A stretch of 64,000 bases of DNA from Brachionus koreanus (Eukaryota > Rotifera > Eurotatoria > Ploima > Brachionidae). The stretch spans positions 275,942-339,941 of the forward strand of contig PJRA01000506.1 in NCBI GenBank assembly GCA_016987375.1. Direction: 5' to 3'. The position numbers were made by a program, and so were the translations under genes. Under the pieces are notes generated by a model that was given only the letters and a program-made list of their open reading frames with translations, made no database searches and was not told where the DNA came from. Positions within the stretch are counted from its first letter, which is position 1. Each line of letters starts with the position of its first letter. Of the stretch, positions 50,416 through 60,853 are shown piece after piece.

Positions 50416-52834
50416 TTATTTTCGATTTGGGCAATTGGTATTATTCGGCCAGTCACAAGCTTGTACAGGCTCATTAAATAAAAGCCCATGTTGACAACTA
50501 CTCAAATGATATTTATTATCATCACCACACTCATAAAATAACGTACAATTTTTTTCATGAGCCTTAAATTGAGGAGCTTTGCATTCATAAGTAGAACTTG
50601 AACAAATAGCATCTGGATCGCATTGCATATATTCAAGACTAAAAAACAAACCGTCTGGACATTGATGTATAATTTCTTGATTACTAGAGCATTCAATATA
50701 TTTTGAACAATCTGTTGGATGAGGGATTCTTCCAATTTGTGAATTACAAAATGAAGTTTGTGGAGTTGTTTGATAAACAGTTCCATTTTCACAAGAATAT
50801 AAATGTGCTGAATCACAGAACATGAGATCTGGATTAAAATATTCTCCTGGAGCACAACTATGTACTACTTCAGTATCAATTTTGCATTCAATATATTTTG
50901 CACAATCAGTTGGATGACTAAGAATATCAGTTGATCCTTGCTTACAAAATTCTAAAACTGGTAGAGATGTAGTTGATTCTGCTGTAGTTGAAATAGTAAC
51001 TGTAGAAGTTGAAGATGTAGTTGCTGTTGTTTGATAAACAGTTCCATTTTCACAAGAATATAAATCTGCTGAATCGCAGAACATGAGATCTGGATTAAAA
51101 TATTCTCCTGGAGCACAAGATTCAACAATTTCATTTTCTCCATCACAGATGATAAATTTGTTGCAATCATTTGGATGTGCAATAATTTTATTTGAGCCGT
51201 CGCAATTCAATAGGGGAGATTTTGATGTAGATGATGAAATTGAACTTGTTGTTTGCCTATTTGAGCAATCTACGTTACTTTCTGATTCACAGAAAAATAT
51301 TTCAGCATTAAACATTTGACCTGATGGACACGAACTAATTTTTTCGCCACAATCATCACACATAATATATTTTGAACAATCATATGGATGTTCAAATATT
51401 CCTTTCTGACCTGAGCAAAATTCACCTGCATTATATTCACAATTTGTGATGGTTGTTGTTGATATCGAAATGGTAGATTGAATTGTATCAGAAGCAGTTA
51501 ATTTATTTATAGCAGTAGTGATTAAAGGTGATTTTCCTTCTGAACAGAATTGACCAGAAAAATCATCCAAACTTGCATCCCAAATGAAAGCACCGCCAAT
51601 ATCGTTAGTCATCGCCCATGAGACCTAGATACATTTTAATATTTAAGATGAAATTTTCTATATTGATTGCTTACTTTTTCAGAAACACTGACTGTATCTT
51701 CATAATAGCATTTTTCACCATTAATTGTGGCACTTGGTGCTTTCACATTATTGTCATACACATAATTTGTTCTAGATTTGCATATTTCGTAATAGGATAA
51801 AATTCCAGACTCTCTTGTGTATTCTCCACGAACTGACTGAGTTCGGCCATAGGCTGCTAAACCTATATTTAGTTTGCTAGGGGGAAAACCTGCACTAATG
51901 TATCTTTCAAGGGCTGCTGCCTTAAAATTTTTTTATTAAGAAAATATTTTAATTTTTAAATTTTACAGCTCCATCATTTCCTAGAAGTGGAGAGTGGTGA
52001 GCACTATTTCCATCCCATGAGCCATGAGCATCATAAGTCATCGGATTAACAAAATCAAAATATGATGCTAATTTCGGCAAATCATAAGCAGCCATTCTTC
52101 CAGAATCAGGGGCAGTTGCTGCTGAAAGAAGAAGTTTTGATTTACCACTGCTTCCAGACTCACTTACAAACATATCATGGCATTTCTAAATCGAAATCAA
52201 ATATATAATTAGATATTTGATCATATTTAAAAATTACTTTTATGAAAGCTGTGTAGCTGTCTTTTTGGTAAGATTGAGGATACTCCCTTGAATATTTATT
52301 AATAAATGGCAACTTATCAGTCATTATATTCAATTATTTTGAAAGATTTACCAATCAATATCTATTCCATCAAGATTGTATTCTCTACAATATTTAATTA
52401 CTGATTGACAAAATGTTTGCCTATTTGCATCATTTGATGATATTGAATTGAAATTATTACTTCCTTCATTCCATCCACCAACTGACATTAGGACCTTGAT
52501 ATTTGGATTTTTGGCTTTCCATGCAGACATTCTTCTAAAATAGTCTAAATCCTGACCAGTTGGGTTCAAGGCATTATTTCCCATGGGTACAAACGAATAC
52601 AAAACATGAGTACATAAACATGGATCTAAGTCCTCGGGTTGCATGTTTGCTGGAGCTGGTCTGCTCGAGGCCCAACTGAAAAATATTTTTATATAATATT
52701 GTTGAAAAAATACTTCATCTTTACTTGGCAAAATAGCATATCATGCGCTTGCTAGAATATTGTGCTTTGCATTCACATGAAACTGATGAAAAAAAAAATA
52801 ACCCAATAATAAGTAAAAGTAGAAATTTTTCCAT
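50416..52834 (-). CDS. Secreted GH18 chitinase with five chitin-binding (CBM14) domains
   Basis: Six minus-strand exons (50416-51624, 51675-51920, 51967-52185, 52238-52286, 52352-52675, 52725-52834) join in frame to 718 residues. A hydrophobic signal peptide (FLLLLIIGLFFFSSVSC) precedes a GH18 barrel. The catalytic DxxDxDxE is intact as DGIDIDWE (139-146), the Glu being reached only with the acceptor at 52287-52288. Supporting GH18 blocks are VLMSVGGWN, FDFVNPMTYDAHGSW, LAAYGR and the late AMTNDIGGAFIWD. Ser/Thr-rich linkers and five peritrophin-A type modules (HPTDCSKYIEC pattern, paired cysteines) follow. It would hydrolyse chitin outside the cell, for example in cuticle, jaw or egg-shell remodelling or in digestion; the site is inferred. 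Modules 2 and 3 share a near-identical 93-bp block. Confidence 0.95.
50765..50857 (-). repeat. Internal duplication, copy A (CBM14 module 3)
   Basis: This 93-bp block matches 51026-51118 at 91 of 93 positions by eye. It encodes CAPGEYFNPDLMFCDSAHLY and the following SCENGTVYQTT, one half of a chitin-binding module with its linker. Confidence 0.9.
51026..51118 (-). repeat. Internal duplication, copy B (CBM14 module 2)
   Basis: Partner of 50765-50857, in the same orientation with starts 261 bp apart. The two visible differences give one Asp/His substitution and one silent change. Confidence 0.9.
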
Positions 52835-52989
52835 TTTTAAAAATTGACATAAATTTTTTTTTTTCGTTTATTTTTATATTAAAATTAATTAATGTTTTAG
52901 TAATTTGATAAAATGAAATTCAAGAATAAAAAGCGACTTTCAATTATTTGACTATTGATTTAAAAATTCAAAAATAAACATTGATTGTT

Positions 52990-54015
52990 TTATTTTATAA
53001 AAAGCTCTAAAGATAGAAAAGCTGTTAAACTTATAAATACTACATAGAATTCTTTCATATAAGAAAAAATTTGATCCCATATATTATTTGTTTTAAGACT
53101 AGTATCAAGCTTGATGTTACCAAAAAAGCTAAAAAATTCGGCTATACCTAAATCATATAATAAATTTAATTTGTTATTTATTGAATAACTAAACTGATTG
53201 TTGCTTCTATAAGATTTAGTCAAATCGATTGTGTAAATTAAGGGATTTTTTGAAAAAAAACTCCGCAAAATCATTACAAGTGTTCCAAAGACAATAATAA
53301 AAAAAATAAAAACCGTCATTTTAGATGAATAAATTTTTCTATCGAATAAAACATCACTGATCTTTGATTTAGATGATTTCAAGATATAGCTGCTGAGATT
53401 TTTCAAGAGACTTTTTTTTCGTTTGTTTTTCAGTTTAATAGGATCTTGTTTGCTAGAAAAATTGTTATTACTTGAATGGCAAATTTGTTTCCTAGAATTC
53501 AAAAGATCGAAAAATTTAATTAAAACTTTTGAAAACTTGGAAGAAAATGAGGATATTTTATTCAAAATTTCGATAGCTATTGACCTATGCCATCGTTTAG
53601 ATTCCAAGTAATTGATAAAATCACTAACTTTTTGTATAAGTTTTTGAATGCTTTTAAAATAAATTGTCAGCGTTTCATTTTCGCTATTAATTGCTTTTAA
53701 ATTAAAATCGAGAGCATACAATCTCTTAAACATTGTATTGAAAAAATATCTTTGTTTTCGTTTGAAATTTTGCGAATATTCAATTGATGAGTTGAATTCG
53801 TGGATGAATGAATGACTTATTTGCGTTTTAAGCTCATCAGTTAAATTGGAGAATTTTTCCAAATTATTTTTTAATTTACGAATTTCTTCATTGTTAGTCG
53901 AAAAATTTACATCTAATTCTCTTTCACTGGCTTCGTAGAACTCAATTAAAGTCAATGCATCGTCTAAAAAGTGTCTTTGATCCAACAACAAACTTTCAAT
54001 AATCAAATACATCAT
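52990..54015 (-). CDS. Orphan coiled-coil membrane protein
   Basis: An intronless 341-residue frame from an ATG at 54015 (ATG-ATG start). I do not recognise it. Residues about 20-175 are helical and coiled-coil-like, with many Asn, Lys, Glu and Phe. About 190-230 is a strongly basic linker (LKNKRKKSLLKNL). A clear transmembrane segment lies at about 233-254 (MTVFIFFIIVFGTLVMILRS). About 65 polar residues follow, then a second hydrophobic stretch at the extreme C-terminus (YVVFISLTAFLSLELFIK). The layout of cytosolic coiled coil, basic patch and membrane hairpin would suit an organelle tether, but that is speculation. A TATA-bearing hairpin lies about 150 bp upstream. Confidence 0.65.
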   Translation of the reverse strand: MMYLIIESLLLDQRHFLDDALTLIEFYEASERELDVNFSTNNEEIRKLKNNLEKFSNLTDELKTQISHSFIHEFNSSIEYSQNFKRKQRYFFNTMFKRLYALDFNLKAINSENETLTIYFKSIQKLIQKVSDFINYLESKRWHRSIAIEILNKISSFSSKFSKVLIKFFDLLNSRKQICHSSNNNFSSKQDPIKLKNKRKKSLLKNLSSYILKSSKSKISDVLFDRKIYSSKMTVFIFFIIVFGTLVMILRSFFSKNPLIYTIDLTKSYRSNNQFSYSINNKLNLLYDLGIAEFFSFFGNIKLDTSLKTNNIWDQIFSYMKEFYVVFISLTAFLSLELFIK

Positions 54016-54427
54016 CTTGTTTAAAAGTCATTTTTCGATTTTTTATTGATAAATATAAAAGTTTCTATGACAAAATTTTTTTTAATATTTATTAAATTAT
54101 AAAAATCAATTATTATTTTAAATGAAACATATTTATAGTTTAAAAAAGACGGCATGACAGACGCGTCTTATATAAGAAGAATATAAGACGCGAAGGAATA
54201 TAAGAAGAACAAAAACATCGACAATGAGCTCCTTCTGGACTTTTACTTCATATTTTACTTTACTAAAGGATTAAATTACAACTTAGCTTTTTCAATTTTA
54301 TTATATAAATCAAATGGTAAAATAATATTTTTAAATATTTGTTAAAGGCTTTTAATCTGTTAATTCAAATAAATAGACAAAATAAATCTTCAGTATTTAT
54401 TTTAAGCTAAAATATAACTCTGTGTAT
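54016..54427. other. Short intergenic region with hairpin/TATA-like sequences
   Basis: It separates the two minus-strand orphan genes and probably contains the promoter of the 52990-54015 gene and the 3' UTR of the small gene at 54428. Three TATAAGA-like words occur within 54168-54210. The hairpin is listed separately. Confidence 0.5.
54162..54192. promoter_or_regulatory. 12-bp-arm hairpin containing TATA-box-like sequence on both strands
   Basis: The arm CGCGTCTTATAT (54162-54173) is a perfect reverse complement of 54181-54192, with a 7-nt loop. TATATAA occurs on both strands within it. It lies about 150 bp upstream of the minus-strand ATG at 54015, so it could be the core promoter of that gene. 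This is inference from position and sequence only. Confidence 0.45.
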
Positions 54428-54628
54428 TTAAAACCTCCGAGGAGAATAACCTCTTCCACATCTTCTTGTTCCACATTGAGTTGGTCTAGTATAGCCACAT
54501 CTTACATTTGGATATCCAGGTCCTCCATGTCCATATAAATAAGAAGCTCCATGCATTTGTCCAAAAAAATGAAAGAATGGCAAAGAATAGCTATAACCAT
54601 ACATTTGTGAAGGCATAAGTCCAATCAT
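54428..54628 (-). CDS. Small Gly/Tyr/Pro/Arg-rich protein
   Basis: A 66-residue frame from a true ATG (54628). It is not recognised. Composition is striking against the Asn/Lys/Phe background: many Gly, Tyr, Pro and Arg (SYLYGHGGPGYPNVRCGYTR) and three cysteines near the end (CGYTRPTQCGTRRCGRGYS). The N-terminus is aromatic and hydrophobic but is not a standard signal peptide. Such composition occurs in structural or antimicrobial-type small proteins, yet no function can be assigned. A missing upstream exon is possible. Confidence 0.45.
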   Translation of the reverse strand: MIGLMPSQMYGYSYSLPFFHFFGQMHGASYLYGHGGPGYPNVRCGYTRPTQCGTRRCGRGYSPRRF

Positions 54629-56718
54629 TTTGCAAAAATTAAATTCCTTTACGTTTTTAAATAAAATTCTTTCTATTTATACTGTTTTTTAGCCTGATTT
54701 AAAAACTATTAGCAAATTGATTCTATTAGAGAGATGATTTTATTCATTAGTTTTTGTTATAATGATTACTAAAAATTTTCCTAGAAGAAGCTTTTAAATA
54801 TTTTTTTCAAAAACTCACTGTTCATGAAATTCTTAAGTTAAATTACAATTACTTTTTTTCATCAAAGAAATTTTGAATTTAAAAATATATTTATTTTAAC
54901 TTGAAATTTAAAGATAGCTTTTAAAATGAAAGTTTTAATTTAACTGACATAGAATCAGTTAAATTAAAACTTTATCATTTAAATTCTGCCTTTCTCAAAA
55001 TAAATGTGAGCTTTTAGCATCTAAAAACTTTTAAGTAATTGACAATTTTATTTTAGATTAATTAAAAAGTTTAGATTTTCTGTATTGACTACTTTTTAGA
55101 TGATCACCAATTGTTTGACAAAACTAAACGAACAACAAGGAAATCAAAATTTCAATAAAAGCTGATAATGTATCAATTGGTCAAAAAAGAAATTGAGGTC
55201 ATAAAGCTAAAGCAAAGAAAATCCTTGAAAATGTTAAAGAAATATCTCAACAAAAAAGAAAACTAATTATAATCAAAAATAGAGATTTTACTGCAAGACA
55301 AGTCACCCCGAAACACGCCATATTTCAAACTCCTCTGTGCATCTTATATTAAAAAACTACAAAATTTCATTTTTCAAAACAGAACAACATTGGAGAATAC
55401 GCTTGAATTAAGGTTAAGTTAATCATTCAAACATTTTACTGACCTAGTAATATCAAAAGAAAAAGATCACGTTAGTTTTAAAAGCTTGTTAACTTATCAA
55501 TTTATTTGATTTATCGAAAAAATAAAATTTTTTTTTAATATCTATTTCTCATGTCCATGTAGATAATATAAAATTTAACTTAAACTTATAAAAAAACTAG
55601 ACATCTTAACTTAATTTAATACCCTAACCCCAATATTTGAAATTGGATTAGAAAAGTCACAAGTCTTAAACAAAGTACAAGTCATAACTTTCTAACTTTA
55701 AAGGAATTATTAAATTTTTTCAATAAATTAATTATTAAATAAAAAAGAGATTCTTTGATTTTATTTATTTAACTTATGTAATAAGTGAATAGTCTATGTT
55801 GGCCAGAACTGAACTTACACAACCATATAATAGTTAAACATTCGCTTTATATGGGCTGTTATTTTGAAGCATCTTAAAAGGCTAATATAAAATATGTAAA
55901 TAACTATAATTTTTAAAAGATTTTTAAGGTATTTTATATTTTTCACTTTATTGTTAACTTCAGAACAATTAAGCGTTATTGAAATATAAAAAAAAAGATA
56001 ATTTGTTTTTTGATTATTTTTTTAATTTTATATTTAACAATTTATTCAAATAAAAAATCTTTTTTCATTATTTAGTCCCAATTTTAATTGACTCAGATGA
56101 AAAGGAATTATTGAATTTTACGAAATATTTCTTTTAAAAAAAAATAAATTTTGTTTAAGTAAATGAGTAATCATTCTCATATCTTAATTACATGAATAAA
56201 TCGCATGAATAATAAAAAATAAATTAGCTTTGAAAAATTTCTGGTTTTTTCTCCAGACAAATTTTCGGTTGCCTTTGAATAGCCAAGTTTGAATGAAGCT
56301 ATTCATTAATGAATAAATTAATGATTAAATGAATGGGTCTAATTTATTCGTATAAACACAAATCCCAATCTAAATCTTAATATAAATCTTGTACACAATC
56401 TATTAATCTTCAACCAAATGTACATCCACAATATGTAGACCAAATTGAAGCTTATCAATTATCATAATTAATTATTTGAATAATTAATTATTACACTTTT
56501 AAAATTATAATAAACATACGAACACAGTACATAGATTGGATCCCTTGCTATTTTTCATTTTTTCGTTCTTCTATTTTTGACTAAAAGAAAAGAGAAAAAT
56601 GTATAAAATTTAAGAGACACTCAATTTTAACACTGTACGCCAATTAAGAAATAAAAATTAACTCATTTATCTTTACTTTATTTCTAACATTTATATATAG
56701 ATTATATAATTTATTAAC
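54629..56718. other. Intergenic; inverted repeat and a decayed coding-like stretch
   Basis: No intact gene. A 19-bp inverted repeat is listed separately. Between about 55130 and 55430 plus-strand frames show charged, coding-like pieces (KKEIEVIKLKQRKSLKMLKK, then DKSPRNTPYFKLLCASYIKK) broken by stops. This may be a degraded transposon or gene, unassigned. The last few hundred bases should hold the Rab5 promoter and 5' UTR. Confidence 0.45.
54929..54973. repeat. 19-bp perfect inverted repeat with 7-nt loop
   Basis: AAAGTTTTAATTTAACTGA at 54929-54947 pairs exactly with 54955-54973. A further AAATG/CATTT pair flanks it after a 2-nt bulge. It is intergenic and may be a small snapback element. 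Confidence 0.85.
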
Positions 56719-57375
56719 ATGTCATCCCAAACAAGAACAGGCTCTGGCGGTGGCGGAACAGTTAATAAGACTTGTCAATTTAAACTTGTTCTTTTAGGCG
56801 AGTCGTCCGTGGGCAAGTCAAGTTTAGTGCTACGTTTCGTTAAAGGCCAGTTTCATGAATTCCAAGAGAGCACAATAGGAGCAGCTTTTTTAACTCAGAC
56901 CATTCAGATAGACGATACGACGGTCAAATTTGAGATTTGGGACACGGCTGGCCAAGAGCGCTACCATTCCCTTGCACCCATGTACTATCGAGGTGCTCAA
57001 GCAGCCATAGTAGTCTACGATATATCCAACAAGGAAACGTTTCAAAAGGCCCAAACTTGGGTTAAAGAACTCCAGCGTCAGGCTAGCCCTAATATTGTTA
57101 TTGCTTTGGCTGGAAACAAGCTCGATTTGGCCAATAAACGAGCAGTCTCATACGACGAGGCAAAGCAGTATGCAGATGAGCATTCTCTTCTGTTTATGGA
57201 AACTTCGGCAAAAACGGCTGCCAATGTAATGGACATTTTTACTTCAATAGCCAAAAAGTTACCAAAAACCGATTTGAGTGAGCAAATGTCAAGAACGAGT
57301 CAGAACAGAAGCGGTGTGAATGTTGGTGGTACTAATCAGAATCAACCTGGAACGTCTGGCTGCGCTTGCAAATAA
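56719..57375 (+). CDS. RAB5: Rab5 small GTPase
   Basis: An intronless 218-residue gene. Rab5 controls early endosome fusion and activates class III PI3-kinase. All GTPase motifs are present: P-loop GESSVGKSS (27-35), STIGAAF effector loop (51-57), WDTAGQE (about 74-80), GNKLDLA (about 131-137) and ETSAKT. The effector region and [16 protein letters not shown] are typical of Rab5 rather than Rab22. The tail is Gly/Asn-rich and ends GCACK. The last four residues hold two cysteines spaced as CxC plus one residue, where Rab5 usually ends CCxN or similar. Codons are more GC-rich than in neighbouring genes. Lack of introns may reflect retroposition or simple intron loss. Confidence 0.96.
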   Translation: MSSQTRTGSGGGGTVNKTCQFKLVLLGESSVGKSSLVLRFVKGQFHEFQESTIGAAFLTQTIQIDDTTVKFEIWDTAGQERYHSLAPMYYRGAQAAIVVYDISNKETFQKAQTWVKELQRQASPNIVIALAGNKLDLANKRAVSYDEAKQYADEHSLLFMETSAKTAANVMDIFTSIAKKLPKTDLSEQMSRTSQNRSGVNVGGTNQNQPGTSGCACK

Positions 57376-58546
57376 ACTTAATTAATATATTCATCAAAAC
57401 CAAGAATCTTTTCTTTTTTTTCTAAAACAAAATGAAAACTTTTTGTTCATTTGCTTAAATTTTTTAAAGCTATTTATTTTAATTATCTTCTCTTGATTTT
57501 TCATTGCTCGACCGTTTAATTTTATCTATGTTCACCTATTTTTTGGATGATAAAATTTTTGAATATAAAAAGATGAATAAATGTAAATTTTTTATCTATC
57601 TGTTCTTATCTTTTCACAGGCTTTTTTTATCTTGTTTAGACTGATCAACGTCATCAAGGACCAAAGTCAATTCAGAGGCCTATCATTATAATCTTGTGTG
57701 TATATAAAACTAATAGCTCATATGATTATCACAAGGCAAATTCTTTGAGTTGTTCAATTTTTACTTATTTTTTGTTTTTTTTTTCTTAATAAAAAATCTC
57801 TAAAATTCAATTCTAGTTATATAAAAAAGCCAAGTTTACTCCTTTATAGATTTTGTCAGTAAGCTTTTGAAAAAAAAGCAAACTTTTTAATTTGAATTTT
57901 AACATTCCCAACCTTCTGAATTAATTTTTTTCTTTAAAAATTGTTCATTTTTTAAGCAAAATTTATAAACTAAGTCAAAGCCCAAATTGGGAAAATTACA
58001 AAAATTTCAACTGTTTTATCAATTTAGCTGTTCATAAAATTAATGAACACATTTTAAAATGAGTTAAAATTATTAATCAATTATATTAAAAGGCTTTATT
58101 AATGAAAAATATTTAAACTTTTTAAGAAAGTTATTTAAAACCCAGTTTGAACCAAGCATTTAAAATAAATATAATACCATGCTAAATAAAAAATTTGATA
58201 TTAAAAGAATTAAGCAAGCAAATATATTTTTTGTTAAAATTTTCTTAATTGGATTTTATTTATAAATTGTTTAGATTAAAGAAAACATTAAATTTTAAAA
58301 AATTATTCTAAATTTGGTTTTAGCTTTTTTTTGTTGCAAAAAAACTGATTTGATTTTTGAGAATTATTATATTTTCACAAATTTGCCCATTCCATATTAA
58401 AACTAAGATAAAAATTATTTAGTTCGGTATTTTAAATATGCAGACAATTATTGAGTCTATATCTCAAAAATTGGGAAAATTTTAAAAGCACATTCAAGAA
58501 ATTAAAAACATATATATTATAAAAACAAATTTTTATTTTGAATAAA
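57376..58546. other. Intergenic between Rab5 and the REXO5-like gene
   Basis: It holds the Rab5 3' UTR and presumably the downstream promoter. AT-rich; nothing else recognised. Confidence 0.5.
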
Positions 58547-60784
58547 ATGAAAAGACCAAATATTGCATTTGAAGCTGAAAAACTCAGCTATCCTAAAAAA
58601 TTGAAACAAAATGATAATTCTTCAGAAGAATCGGAAAGGCGAACTCTTGAAAAAAAACTATCTGAAAAAATTCGATTTAAAAAGAAATATGTGATGGTAA
58701 CTATTATCTAATTTATTTGGCTTTATGAAATTAATTTTTTTTAAGAAAAAATCTAAATTGATAATGTGTCTTGATGGTTTGAAATCATTTGATAAATCTT
58801 TTGAAAATGATGACAAAATGGAGTGGACCTTACCTCAATTTTTCATTCAAGATATTCAACGAGTCATTTTGTTTAGTTTAATAGGCAATCAATTCCGATT
58901 TTTTCCGAGGTTTTGTTTTTCAACGTCAAATTATCTTCTTAAAAAATTAAAATTTTTAGATGGTGCAAAATTCTACGTCCATCAAATATAAAATATGTTA
59001 ACTTTATTACAATAAATAATGTGTCAGAATATGATCATGAAATATATAAAGAAAAATTTAAAAAACTTCATAAAATTTTTTCTAATCAGAACAATGATTT
59101 GAATTCCATTGAATTTGTGTCATCTGGAGTAAACAGAACAGATTTTTTGAGCGAATTCGTCTCAGTCCCTATTACCCAATCTCAATGGATGAAGATTAGA
59201 GATCGTAATTTTAAAATTAAATTATAAAAGTGTTAAAAATATAATATAAGTTTTATAGAGGAAGAAAATAAAAAAAAGCGTAATCAAGTAGTTCAGCAAT
59301 ATTTGAGTTTGTTTGAAAAAATAAACAACAGTGATAAAAAAACTCCCAAATCTGAAACTAGTGATTTAGATAAAATACCCAGAACTTCATTGCTACTTAA
59401 CGTGCTGCAAATGGTCCGAGAAGATTATCCGCTTCCATTCGATTCAAGTTCCGACAAAATCAAAGAGTATGTCTATACCAAAGAAGTCTATACCCCAGTT
59501 AATGACTCAAGTCCTTTATACTCAATTGATTGTGAAATGTGCTATAACGTTGATGGCGAAATGGAAATTGTTTGGCTAGCTTTAGCCAACGAAAATCTTC
59601 AATGTGTCTATGAGACATTTGTCAAACCCAGACGTCCAATTCAAAATTATTTGACTCAGTAAAAATTTGTTTAATTAAAAAATATTACTTGTATTTATTT
59701 TTTATAAAGCATAACAGGTGTAAATGAGTTTCATCTAAGAAACATTGCTATTGATCTAACAGGTGTACAAAAAAAAATTCAGGAATTACTTCCATCTGAT
59801 GCAATTTTGTGCGGCCAAAGTTTAAACAATGACTTACATGCACTTAAGGTGAGAAAAATTAACAATCAAGAAATATGTAAAATTTTACAATTTAAAGATG
59901 TTTCATCCGTATGTAATTGATACTAGTGTAATATTCAATATGTCTGGTAACAGAGATATTAAACCATCATTAAGAAAATTGTCGGCTCAATTTTTAGGGT
60001 AAATTTGGGCTCTAATTATTTTATTTAATTATTTTAATAATTACAATTTAGAAAACTGATTCAAGAATCAACTCACAATCCAGTAATCGATGCCAAATCA
60101 TCTCTTCAGCTTGTTTTGTTAAAGCTTCGTCAAGGACTAGATTTTGGTGATGTTATAGTAAATGGTTGCACTAATGCTTTCAAAGATCACATTCCTTTTG
60201 AGAATTTTGAGAATACTGATCTCAGCGATGTTTCAAGCATAAGCAAATTTATCTACCACACAGGCTTGAATATTGATCAAAATTTTTTTCAAGTTCTAAT
60301 TGATAATTCTATCAAAAGTGTTTATATAGACAAAGAAATATATGATAAACGTTTACCAAAAAAATTTAATACTTATCGTGCCGTAAATAACAAGGCTGCT
60401 TTCGAAAAACTTGAACAATCTATAAATGATTACAAGTTTACATGGACTCATTTTTATTTAAAAAAAGATCCACAAGAATCAATCAATGAAAGCGAATTGG
60501 ATCAAGTTATTAAGTATGTTAAAAAAATTTATAAAAAGATGGATGATGATTCAATGCTTGTTGTTGCTTTGACTGGTAGAGATGATAAAAATGGCCTAAC
60601 AAACTTTTTGAGAGAAAAAAGTGCTGAAAGCTTTGAAAAACAAAACCGTGGACGATGTTTTTTAACACTAAAAAATCTTGAATTAGATAAAATGGAACAA
60701 GAAATAAAAGAATTATATGATACAGTTTATCCAGGAGGTAAAAAAGACAATCTAGGTGTTATTTTGCCAGAAGAAAATGAATAA
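58547..60784 (+). CDS. REXO5-like: REXO5-like DEDDh RNA exonuclease
   Basis: Seven exons (58547-58696, 58746-58909, 58960-59204, 59259-59658, 59710-59848, 59898-59998, 60052-60784) join in frame to 643 residues. The family trims 3' ends of structured RNAs, including snoRNA and rRNA precursors, in the nucleus. The N-terminal part is Lys-rich; PRWCKILRPSNIKYV is typical of the pre-exonuclease region. The nuclease core has Exo I YSIDCEMC, Exo II GQSLNNDLHALK with HPYVIDTS, and Exo III HNPVIDAKSSLQL, so all DEDDh acidic residues and the His are present. The roughly 210-residue C-terminal region could contain degenerate RRMs as in human REXO5. REXO1/REX3 are alternatives, but the WCK..RPS block favours REXO5. 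Confidence 0.88.
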
Positions 60785-60853
60785 AAAATTTTTAAAAATA
60801 AACTTTTTTATTTAATTAATCCAAAATTATATCGATAAAAAATATTGATTATA

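Noticed and set aside
51083..51319. Plus-strand and alternative minus-strand frames over the chitinase repeats
   Set aside because: Shadow frames generated by the repetitive CBM14 coding sequence.
52239..52352. Apparent loss of the catalytic Glu in the chitinase (GAT TGG followed in frame by TAA)
   Set aside because: A donor inside the Trp codon and the acceptor at 52287-52288 rebuild W-E-Y-P in frame, so DxxDxDxE is intact.
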